Shown in pieces: positions 1-6,048 of a stretch of DNA of 6,538 bases. This DNA comes from JBAXGE01 sp044344145 (GTDB taxonomy: Bacteria > Planctomycetota > Phycisphaerae > WQYP01). The notes under the pieces were generated by a model, which worked only from the letters and a program-made list of their open reading frames with translations, did no database searches and was not told the DNA's origin. The stretch spans positions 1-6,538 of the forward strand of contig JBIJDM010000171.1 of assembly GCA_044344145.1 (NCBI GenBank). Direction: 5' to 3'. How positions within the stretch are numbered: the stretch's first letter is position 1; each line of letters starts with the position of its first letter. A program made the translations under genes and the position numbers.

Positions 1-246
1 GGGGATTATCAGCAGCGCGGGCAGGGGGAGTTGTTTACCGTATTGGAGCCGGTGCTGGTGGGTGGCGCTGGGACGGGGTATGCGGATCTGGCAACCCAAT
101 TGGGTATGACCGAGGCGGCGGTGAAAGTGGCGGCACATCGCCTGCGGCGGCGTTATCGTGAATTATTACGCGCGGAAGTCGCCCAGACGGTTGCGGAGCC
201 GGATTTGGTGGAAGCGGAACTCCGGGAATTATTGGCCAGCCTGTAA
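1..246 (+). CDS. ECF-like (sigma-24 type) RNA polymerase sigma factor, C-terminal part
   Basis: The reading frame is open from base 1 to the TAA at 244-246, giving 81 visible residues; the start and sigma region 2 lie left of the window. A region 4 helix-turn-helix is visible at about bases 79-160, with the pattern YADLATQLGMTEAAVKVAAHR followed by an arginine-rich stretch (RLRRRYRELLR). This part recognises the -35 promoter element. The tail after it (AEVAQTVAEP...ELRELL) is a feature I recall from short sigma factors paired with kinases in Verrucomicrobiota and relatives, so I read it as family-specific and not as read-through. The protein would act in the cytoplasm on core RNA polymerase. 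It lies 60 bases before the kinase gene on the same strand, so co-transcription and phosphorylation control are plausible but inferred. An in-frame TTG at 31 is not a credible start, because the frame continues upstream. Confidence 0.85.
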   Translation, partial: GDYQQRGQGELFTVLEPVLVGGAGTGYADLATQLGMTEAAVKVAAHRLRRRYRELLRAEVAQTVAEPDLVEAELRELLASL

Positions 247-256
247 CCTTTGGGGG

Positions 257-287
257 TATTTGCTTTTGTAAGTAGTGGAAGCAAGTA
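257..287 (+). promoter_or_regulatory. Inverted repeat between sigma and kinase genes: candidate operator or leader hairpin
   Basis: TATTTGCTT (257-265) and AAGCAAGTA (279-287) are inverted copies matching at 8 of 9 positions, with a core of TTGCTT/AAGCAA and a 13-base spacer. The half-site centres are 22 bases apart, about two helical turns, which fits a dimeric DNA-binding protein. As RNA it could form a stem of about ten pairs, including two G-U pairs if 256 and 288 are counted, ending just before the kinase ribosome binding site at 295-298. No U-run typical of a terminator follows directly. Its function is unknown; position and symmetry are the only evidence. Confidence 0.4.
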
Positions 288-306
288 TCTCTTTGGAGTT
301 TAGACC

Positions 307-2232
307 ATGAGCGAAGCCCAGCAATGTCCGGAATGTGGTGCTACTTTGTCGGCCAGTGCCCCGCGCGGGTTGTGCCCGGCGTGTCTGCTGAAACGCGGGC
401 TGGAGACCAACACTGGCGTGGCCAGCGCTGCGGAAGCCACGGCGTGGGTACCGCCCAAGGTGGAAGAATTGACAGGGCGCTTTCCGGAACTGGAACTATC
501 CCGGTTGCTGGGGCGCGGCGGGATGGGGGCGGTCTATCTGGCGCGGCACAAACATCTGGATCGGGACATGGCGCTGAAGATTCTGCCTCCGGAAATCAGT
601 CACGATCCGGCCTTTACCCGGCGCTTCGCCCAGGAAGCCCAGGCTATGGCCCGGCTCAACCACCCCAATATTGTCACGATTTATGACTTCGGCCAGCGCG
701 ACGGGCTCTACTTTTTCGCCATGGAATATATTGACGGCCTGAGTCTGCGCCAGTTGCTCGACGGCGGGCGCGTGACGGCCAAGGAAGCCCTGGCGATTGT
801 GCCGCAGATTTGCGCGGCCCTGCAATATGCCCATGACCGGGGGATCGTGCACCGGGATATCAAGCCGGAGAATATTTTGCTCAACCGCGACGGGCAGGTG
901 AAGATCGCGGATTTCGGGCTGGCTAAATTGATGGGTCACAGGGCGGATGACGGCGGGCCCGAACGGGTGGTGGGCACCCCGCAGTACATGGCGCCGGAAC
1001 AAACCTCGCATCCCGAGACCGTGGATCATCGCGCGGATATTTATGCGTTGGGGGTGGTGTTTTATCAGATGCTGACGGGGGAATTGCCGGTGGGGCGGTT
1101 TGCCGCACCCTCGCAGAAAGTCAGCGTGGATGTGCGTTTGGATGAAGTGGTGCTGCGGACGCTGGAGCAGAATCCCGCCCGGCGTTATCAACAAGCCAGC
1201 GAAGTGAAAACGCAGGTCGAGACGATTGTGGCCACGGCGCCGTCAGCGCCGGCCATTGTGGTATCCCCGCCCGTCGCCGTGCCTGCTGGGGTGGGGGCGC
1301 GGCTGTCGCGTGCGGCACTACTTGGGGCACTCTGGGCACCGTGGTTTCCGCTGGTGGCGGTGCTGATGTTATTTGGCCGTGCAGGAGCCGTGCAAGTCGG
1401 TGAGCCTCGTGGCCCGGCGTGGTGGCAATATGGGTTGATGTTCACGCTTTTGCCGTTGGGGTTGCTGGCACCGTTTGGTACGACGATTCTCGGGGCGGTG
1501 GCCGTGCGGCAGATACGCCACGCGGCGGGACGGTTATACGGACTTTCACTGGCGGTGTTCGATTTGCTGGTGTATCCGTTGCTGGTGATGACGGGGTTGG
1601 TGGCGTGGTTTTGGTGGTGGGTGTTTGCCGAATTGTTTTATCCCCATCAGGCGCTGACCCGTCAGCGGGAAAATCCTGCGCTGCCACTGAATTGGTTCGA
1701 AAATGTGGTGTACCAACATGGCACCGCGCTGATTATCTTGAGCACTTTAATTACCGCAGGATTGCTGGGCTTCTTAATCACGCGCCGGGTGTGGCGGAAT
1801 TACAGTGGCTGGCAAGCCCCGCCCCGCAGTGCGGTGGCGCGACCGGCCGGGATGGGGACCGTTGCCACGGTGGTAGTATTACTCCTCCATGCACTACTGG
1901 CGCTGGTTTTGCTGGGATATTTAACGGTCATTGTGCCCCAGTATCGGATTGTTTTCCGGGATTTCCGCGCCGATCTGCCTCTGATCACGCAATGGGTGTT
2001 GCAGATTTCTGACTGGGCGATCCGGGGCTGGTTCATAACCCTACCGCTGGGGCTGGGCTTATTGGCGGTGGATGCCTTGGTGGGCTGGTGGCTGGGCACC
2101 AAAACGGGCCTATTCCGTTGGCTCTGGTGGGCGTGGGGGATATTGGTGGCCCTTCTGCTGCTGGCAGTGTTGGGGGCGAGTATGCTCAGTATTAATCTGC
2201 CGTTTGATCGACTGATCGAGTCGGTACACTAA
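307..2232 (+). CDS. Membrane Ser/Thr protein kinase with N-terminal zinc ribbon
   Basis: This is a Hanks-type (PknB-like) kinase that transfers phosphate from ATP to Ser/Thr. Residues 7-26 hold two CxxC pairs (C7, C10, C23, C26), a zinc-ribbon pattern. The kinase domain spans about 64-305: glycine loop GRGGMGAVY (69-77), ATP lysine K91, C-helix E110, catalytic HRDIKPEN (182-189) with D184, metal-binding DFG (202-204), and GTPQYMAPE (223-231) closing the activation loop. Every key residue is present and it is an RD kinase. A Pro/Ala/Val linker (about 306-330) leads to about seven hydrophobic segments (near 338-356, 376-400, 411-438, 472-491, 517-544, 573-596, 603-625). The stretch around 395-425 (ILGAVAVRQIRHAAGRLYGL) resembles segments I recall from other verrucomicrobial kinases and is DUF4190-like. 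The ATG at 307 has GGAG eight bases upstream. No large extracytoplasmic sensor domain is visible. Likely partners are the sigma factor just upstream and possibly the exported protein downstream. Confidence 0.95.
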   Translation: MSEAQQCPECGATLSASAPRGLCPACLLKRGLETNTGVASAAEATAWVPPKVEELTGRFPELELSRLLGRGGMGAVYLARHKHLDRDMALKILPPEISHDPAFTRRFAQEAQAMARLNHPNIVTIYDFGQRDGLYFFAMEYIDGLSLRQLLDGGRVTAKEALAIVPQICAALQYAHDRGIVHRDIKPENILLNRDGQVKIADFGLAKLMGHRADDGGPERVVGTPQYMAPEQTSHPETVDHRADIYALGVVFYQMLTGELPVGRFAAPSQKVSVDVRLDEVVLRTLEQNPARRYQQASEVKTQVETIVATAPSAPAIVVSPPVAVPAGVGARLSRAALLGALWAPWFPLVAVLMLFGRAGAVQVGEPRGPAWWQYGLMFTLLPLGLLAPFGTTILGAVAVRQIRHAAGRLYGLSLAVFDLLVYPLLVMTGLVAWFWWWVFAELFYPHQALTRQRENPALPLNWFENVVYQHGTALIILSTLITAGLLGFLITRRVWRNYSGWQAPPRSAVARPAGMGTVATVVVLLLHALLALVLLGYLTVIVPQYRIVFRDFRADLPLITQWVLQISDWAIRGWFITLPLGLGLLAVDALVGWWLGTKTGLFRWLWWAWGILVALLLLAVLGASMLSINLPFDRLIESVH

Positions 2233-2342
2233 GTTGTTTAGTGCGCCTTAAGATACGAAGGTGGTTTTGTCTGCATAAATGCGTAGTATGTGAAATGGAG
2301 TATGCGCGAACGGCAACGTCAGATCGTGGCTAGTGAATACTC

Positions 2343-2348
2343 AAGGAG
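2343..2348 (+). promoter_or_regulatory. Ribosome binding site choosing ATG 2357
   Basis: AAGGAG lies eight bases before the ATG at 2357, an ideal spacing. The in-frame GTG at 2333 has no comparable site, and starting there would put eight residues before the hydrophobic export segment. The ATG is therefore the better start. Confidence 0.75.
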
Positions 2349-2356
2349 CGTGGTCC

Positions 2357-3583
2357 ATGAACATTCCCGCACTGAACCTGTCGAAGTTGCTGTCTGTGGT
2401 GGTCGCATCGCTGGCGGTAGGAATAATTCTGGTGCCTCACGCCTGTACCAAGCCGGGGGTGGTGTCCGAACCGCAGAACCTGAGCAGTCCAGAGAAAAAT
2501 CCCGCGCCCACAACGCGGGAAGCGGCTTGGCAGGTGGTGGCCAGTAATGAATTGGCCAGTGTGCAGGTGTGTCAGCAATTATATGAGCGGGGGCCACAGA
2601 CACCCTTTTTTGTCCGCTTCCGGGTGACCAATCGCAGTGCCCAGACTATTGGGGTAGATTTGCGTGATTATAACCGGGTGATTTATCCCAATCAGTGGGG
2701 GGATTTGCCTACGCCGCGGCGCTGGGAGATCAATGAACGCCGGATGCAGTTCACGGCGTTGACTCAGGCTGAACAGACGAAACTGGTGGGAGAGTTCCAG
2801 GCCGGGGCTTTGACGCGGGTACAGCCGGGCCAACATGTGGAGTATTATCGCGAGTTCAATAATATCACGGCGGGCCGGCCCAAGGGGACGGCGTATACGT
2901 TTGTAAGTATGGATGGTGCGTTGGCCGTCGCGGATGCCACGCATGCCATCAAACTCTCGTGTAGCTGGGATGGGGCCGGTATACCGCTGGCGCAGGGGGT
3001 GGCCACAGACATGTTTCTTGCCCCCGGTTTGCACTGGGCCCAGATTCCCGCCGGGGCGCTGATTCTGTCGCAGTCGTATGATGCCGACTCGGCGGTATTG
3101 GTGAAGTTGGCGCTGGAACAGTTAACCGCCGACTTGGCCTTTCTGGAACCCGGTGTGACAGCATCTGATACGAAGCCGGAAATCAAACTGGTCTATAACT
3201 TGTTGACAGATAATGAAAATAAAAACTACGGCGCCAGCGTGGGGATTGAATACAATCTGACGCCGGAGTCTATGACCGCCCCGGCCCGGCCCATCGTGGC
3301 GGATGCACCGGCCATGCGCGTGTATGTGACGGTCTATCATGACCAGGGGCAGATGCAGATGCAGCAGGCGGGGTTCGGGCCTGCGCCGGAGTCGTTTGTC
3401 TTCACCGGCCCGTACACCCATGTCGCCTATAAATTTCCCGATCCGAAGTGGTTGTGTGCGGTGACGGTGGAGGGCAACCGTCCCGAACTTATTGCCCGGA
3501 CGCATACCGCGCTGGCGGCCACGCTGAACAAATTGCGTTTGGTGCTGGTGCCCCCGGTGGCGACCACGCAACCGGAGAAATGA
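2357..3583 (+). CDS. Exported or membrane-anchored protein of unknown function
   Basis: I do not recognise this 408-residue protein. A lysine at residue 10 precedes a hydrophobic stretch (about 11-26, LLSVVVASLAVGIILV), so it is exported or anchored by its N-terminus. The hydrophobic stretch ends in VPHAC at residues 26-30. A cysteine there suggests a lipoprotein, but P27 and H28 do not fit a standard lipobox, so cleavage after A29 or no cleavage is equally possible. A Pro/Ser/Thr-rich linker follows (about 31-55). Residues about 60-205 look beta-rich, with FFVRFRVTNRSAQTIGV (84-100) like a strand of an immunoglobulin-like sandwich. A second region (about 275-400) ends in a helix near 377-394. 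The gene is 124 bases after the kinase on the same strand, so it may be a partner or substrate, but it could have its own promoter. No enzymatic motif is visible. An alternative start is GTG 2333. Confidence 0.8.
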   Translation: MNIPALNLSKLLSVVVASLAVGIILVPHACTKPGVVSEPQNLSSPEKNPAPTTREAAWQVVASNELASVQVCQQLYERGPQTPFFVRFRVTNRSAQTIGVDLRDYNRVIYPNQWGDLPTPRRWEINERRMQFTALTQAEQTKLVGEFQAGALTRVQPGQHVEYYREFNNITAGRPKGTAYTFVSMDGALAVADATHAIKLSCSWDGAGIPLAQGVATDMFLAPGLHWAQIPAGALILSQSYDADSAVLVKLALEQLTADLAFLEPGVTASDTKPEIKLVYNLLTDNENKNYGASVGIEYNLTPESMTAPARPIVADAPAMRVYVTVYHDQGQMQMQQAGFGPAPESFVFTGPYTHVAYKFPDPKWLCAVTVEGNRPELIARTHTALAATLNKLRLVLVPPVATTQPEK

Positions 3584-3651
3584 AAGTTGCAGTGGGCCAA
3601 ATCTCTGGTTTATAAAATAACATCCACGGGGCGCAGCGGGTCTTGTGGGTA

Positions 3652-3972
3652 TCAACCCTTATTGAACAATTCCAGCAGATCGGCCACCGTGCGGTGGCGT
3701 TCGACGGGGTGGCGCAGGGGTTTTTGCGGGTGGATGGAGTAGGTGTTATTGCGGCCCTGGCGCTGGCGCGTGATAAAGCCGGCGGTTTCCAGGTCGGCGA
3801 GAATCTTGAGCACCGCGCGTTCGGTGATGCCCACGGCCAGCGCGACATCGCGCACGCGCAGCATGGGCTGACGATGCAGACACACCAGCACATGGGTGTG
3901 ATTGGTCATGAAGGTCCAGTCCACCACCGGGGCGGGCGGGACAACGGGTTGAGCGGTAACGCGACCGGGCAT
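3652..3972 (-). CDS. Winged helix-turn-helix transcription regulator (MarR/ArsR-like fold)
   Basis: This is a 106-residue predicted DNA-binding protein. The motif DWTFMTNHTHVLVCLHRQP (residues 18-36) opens the domain. The helix-turn-helix covers about 41-67 (RDVALAVGIT, then ERAVLKILADLETAGFI), and a wing follows at about 67-82 (TRQRQGRNNTYSIHP). The tail PLRHPVERHRTVADLLELF (85-103) matches a small family I recall from many bacteria, especially actinobacteria, annotated only as winged-helix or MarR-like; its ligand and targets are unknown to me. The start at 3972 has GGAG five bases upstream and keeps the conserved DWTF. A start at M22 (3909) would cut it off. The first 17 residues are Pro/Val-rich and look like an unconserved extension. 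It converges with the exported-protein gene (68-base gap) and follows the secreted-protein gene by 143 bases, with a terminator-like hairpin between. Confidence 0.88.
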   Translation of the reverse strand: MPGRVTAQPVVPPAPVVDWTFMTNHTHVLVCLHRQPMLRVRDVALAVGITERAVLKILADLETAGFITRQRQGRNNTYSIHPQKPLRHPVERHRTVADLLELFNKG

Positions 3973-3977
3973 GTGAA

Positions 3978-3981
3978 CTCC
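3978..3981 (-). promoter_or_regulatory. Ribosome binding site for the winged-helix gene
   Basis: On the minus strand GGAG stands five bases before the ATG at 3972-3970. The spacing is slightly short but workable, and it supports this start over the internal ATG at 3909. Confidence 0.55.
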
Positions 3982-4052
3982 AGTTCAGGCAATACAAAAA
4001 GCATAGCCTAGGGGCCGGGGTTATGCCAGCAGGGGCATGGAAAAAGTTGTGG

Positions 4053-4086
4053 GTTACGCCGGACGGCAAACCGGCGGGGGCGTAAC
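4053..4086 (-). terminator. Probable rho-independent terminator after the secreted-protein gene
   Basis: GTTACGCC (4053-4060) and GGCGTAAC (4079-4086) form a perfect 8-base inverted repeat. Inside, CGCCGG (4057-4062) and CCGGCG (4071-4076) offer a competing stem with an 8-base loop. Read on the minus strand, the hairpin begins 29 bases past the TGA of the gene ending at 4116. After it come seven bases and then a run of five T (complement of 4041-4045). The T-run is short and displaced, so termination may be incomplete and allow read-through into the winged-helix gene. Confidence 0.55.
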
Positions 4087-4115
4087 GGGTCCGGCACCGC
4101 AGATAAACCGTAAAT

Positions 4116-5906
4116 TCACTTTTTCTCGGCGGGATTGGTCATTTTGCCCGTGAGCATAGTGAGTTTGGCGGAACCTAAAGCCACTCCCTCCCCGCCTTCA
4201 GTGCCGAAGTTGGGGACCCCGCTGGTCTTGGGTTTGCGTGTGCCGGCGATTCCCAGCAGGCTACGTTCGCCCTTCCAACTCAGAACTTCCGCACCGTTCA
4301 GGCGCAGGCTGATCGTGGCCTGTTTGTCTGTAGTTTGCACCCGGGCCACCAGCCGGGCAGGCTGGGGATTCCGGATCACGCCGGAGACAAATTGGCCCAC
4401 TTGGGTGCGTTCGTCCAATTGCGCCACGGGCGCACTCCAACGGGGCGAAGTCAGTGAGGCCCGACCCCGGAAAAACAATACGGCCAGCGTGGTCGTATCG
4501 CCCACCGGCAAGGTCAGGATGATGTTGCGATTGCCGTGCGGGATAAATTGGAGATTGAGTTCATAGTCCCCCTGCGGGGCGCGGGCAAACTCGAGCTGGG
4601 TCGCACCACCCACGGCCGTACCGATATACGCGGTGCCGTCCTTTTTCCAGGTGCCGGCGACCACATGCTTGTCCAGATTGATCAGACTGGCCAGTTCCAC
4701 TTCGCGCTGCGTCCAACCCAACGCCAGCGCGGCGCGGGAGTAATCCAGTTTGCGTTTGTCGTATTTGCTTTTGGCCAGACCCACCACTGCGGTTTCGCCC
4801 AAATCTTCATACATGGCCAGAGCACGTTCCCAGGCAATACGTTTCACCCGCGGTTGGGTGTCGTTGGCCTGACCATATTCCCACCACTTATCAATTAACT
4901 CCAGCGTGCCTTCGGGCTTGCGTTCGGGCATCAATTCCAATTCGGCGATGGTTTTCAAAGCCGGCTGATCCCCTTTGGCCAACATTTTGCAGCCATCTTC
5001 CCATTGTTGTTTGAACAGACTGGTATAGCGGCCCACAATGGCCAGCGCCGCCGCATCGGTGGGCGCGGTTTCCAGCGTCTTCTTGGCCGCGATTACTTTG
5101 GCATATTCCAATTGGTAGAACTGCAAATCCATTTGATAGCCCTGAATTTGCTTGGTCAAAGCCGGGTCTTGGGCATTGTTGGCGGCGGCCACAGCCTTCA
5201 GCATATATTTGCCGGCAGCGGTCAGGTCGTCCTTCTGGAAGGCGGTTTGCGACAGTTCATAAAACAGATTCGCCAACATGGCTTGGACCGCGGGCTTGCC
5301 GGTGGCGGTGAGGATCAATTTCTCGGCGGCTTCAAGTTGCAGGGCGGAAAAATCTCCCTGATAGCGCGAAGTCAGTTCCGCCAGAGCGGTGGTGACGGTC
5401 TCAGCATCGCCACAGGCGGCGGCCAGCGTCAACGCTTCTTTCAGCAGGGCATAACATTCGGCGTTGGCCTCTTTGGATTGTTGGCCGGAGGCGAGTAATT
5501 CGCGGGCCAGTTCCTGCTTGGCGGTATTGGAGGTTTTGGCGAATTCATCCTTGAAAATATCGCGGACTTCTTTGGTGGCCGCGTCAATTTTGGTCTGGTC
5601 CGGCAGGGCGGCCTTGGGTTTTTCGGATTCCGCATCTTTGCCCGGCGGGGTAGGGGCTTTGGGATTGGCGATGGTTTTTTCAACCTCGGCCAAATCCGTT
5701 TGCATTTGCGTGAGTCGGGCTTGCAGCCGAGTAACCTGACGGGCACGGTTGCCGGCTTTGGCCTCGTCCAAGGCTTTTTGGGTTTGTTCAATCCGGGTTT
5801 TTAACTCGGCAGCTTGATCCTTGGGGTCTTTGACGGGGTCGGCGCAGAGGCCCACACTGACAACGGCCAGTATGGCCAGGGCGATGATTCGTTTGTGTTT
5901 AATCAT
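4116..5906 (-). CDS. Secreted protein: coiled coil, helical repeat domain and C-terminal jelly roll
   Basis: This 596-residue protein starts with a signal peptide (MIKHKR, hydrophobic 7-20, likely cleavage after A22 in GLCADP; C21 does not fit a lipobox). Residues 30-80 are rich in E, K, Q and R with heptad-like spacing, a probable coiled coil, followed by a Pro/Lys linker (81-105). Residues about 108-385 are helical, with features I recall from large planctomycetal and verrucomicrobial secreted proteins: EVRDIFKDEFAKT (113-125), YALLKEALTLAAACGD (152-167), WEDGCKMLAKGDQPALK (302-318) and DKWWEYG (339-345). Residues about 415-586 look like a beta jelly roll related to the DUF1080/LamG type (AGTWKKDGTAYIG, then YELNLQFIPHGN and ILTLPVGD). 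Function is unknown; a periplasmic or surface carbohydrate-binding or scaffold role is inference. GAGG lies eight bases before the ATG at 5906. It is 142 bases downstream of the sigma-54 activator gene, and no clear promoter is visible in that gap. Confidence 0.9.
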   Translation of the reverse strand: MIKHKRIIALAILAVVSVGLCADPVKDPKDQAAELKTRIEQTQKALDEAKAGNRARQVTRLQARLTQMQTDLAEVEKTIANPKAPTPPGKDAESEKPKAALPDQTKIDAATKEVRDIFKDEFAKTSNTAKQELARELLASGQQSKEANAECYALLKEALTLAAACGDAETVTTALAELTSRYQGDFSALQLEAAEKLILTATGKPAVQAMLANLFYELSQTAFQKDDLTAAGKYMLKAVAAANNAQDPALTKQIQGYQMDLQFYQLEYAKVIAAKKTLETAPTDAAALAIVGRYTSLFKQQWEDGCKMLAKGDQPALKTIAELELMPERKPEGTLELIDKWWEYGQANDTQPRVKRIAWERALAMYEDLGETAVVGLAKSKYDKRKLDYSRAALALGWTQREVELASLINLDKHVVAGTWKKDGTAYIGTAVGGATQLEFARAPQGDYELNLQFIPHGNRNIILTLPVGDTTTLAVLFFRGRASLTSPRWSAPVAQLDERTQVGQFVSGVIRNPQPARLVARVQTTDKQATISLRLNGAEVLSWKGERSLLGIAGTRKPKTSGVPNFGTEGGEGVALGSAKLTMLTGKMTNPAEKK

Positions 5907-6048
5907 GATACTATCCTCAAAATACCCGCCTCAAACGTATCGTATCTATTGACCTCATGATCACGAAATGCCGTGGCCGCACCTTGCCACTATGGTTACA
6001 ACGCCTGATGGCTGCCGATGTTGCATTTCTTATAGCAGCAATAACCCC

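Noticed and set aside
496..1194. Long minus-strand open frame opposite the kinase gene.
   Set aside because: It is antisense to the conserved kinase domain, His/Arg/Pro-rich in composition, and shows no domain; an effect of high GC content.
2333..2356. GTG start giving the exported protein eight extra residues.
   Set aside because: The AAGGAG at 2343-2348 is ideally placed for the ATG at 2357.
2233..2356. Promoter or terminator between kinase and exported-protein genes.
   Set aside because: TTGTCT and TAGTAT are present but only 10 bases apart, and no stable hairpin with a T-run is seen. A separate promoter can be neither shown nor excluded.
3202..3230. TTGACA next to an AT-rich patch inside the exported-protein gene.
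   Set aside because: No -10 element lies at 16-18 bases and no gene starts downstream on that strand; the patch simply codes for an Asn/Glu/Lys-rich loop.
3622..3650. Possible shared terminator between convergent genes (ATCCAC...GTGGGT).
   Set aside because: The stem is six pairs with a G-U on the plus strand and a mismatch on the minus strand, the loop is 17 bases, and no T-run follows on the plus strand.
4023..4038. Small hairpin ATGCC/GGCAT just beyond the terminator-like repeat.
   Set aside because: Five pairs and no T-run in the expected place; too weak to call a regulatory element.
4761..4773. The 13-base string GTATTTGCTTTTG also occurs at 256-268 in the sigma-kinase gap.
   Set aside because: This copy lies inside coding sequence without the inverted partner, and one 13-base match in 6.5 kb is expected about by chance.
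5004..5498. Plus-strand open frame of 164 residues opposite the secreted-protein gene.
   Set aside because: Gly/Gln-rich mirror of an alanine-rich helical coding sequence, with no recognisable domain. The minus-strand frame has the signal peptide, ribosome site and family motifs.
5974..5989. Minus-strand TGGCAAGG-N3-GGCCA, like a sigma-54 -24/-12 promoter before the secreted-protein gene; the plus strand also reads TGGCC-N5-TTGCC.
   Set aside because: The GG-to-GC spacing is one base short on both strands, and sigma-54 promoters hardly tolerate that. The similarity arises from a 5-base inverted repeat, GTGGC/GCCAC (5973-5990).
6002..6017. A second minus-strand sequence with correctly spaced GG and GC (CGGCA...GGC).
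   Set aside because: Only the bare GG/GC positions and GCA fit; the -12 TT and the leading T are absent. This is chance level in GC-rich DNA.
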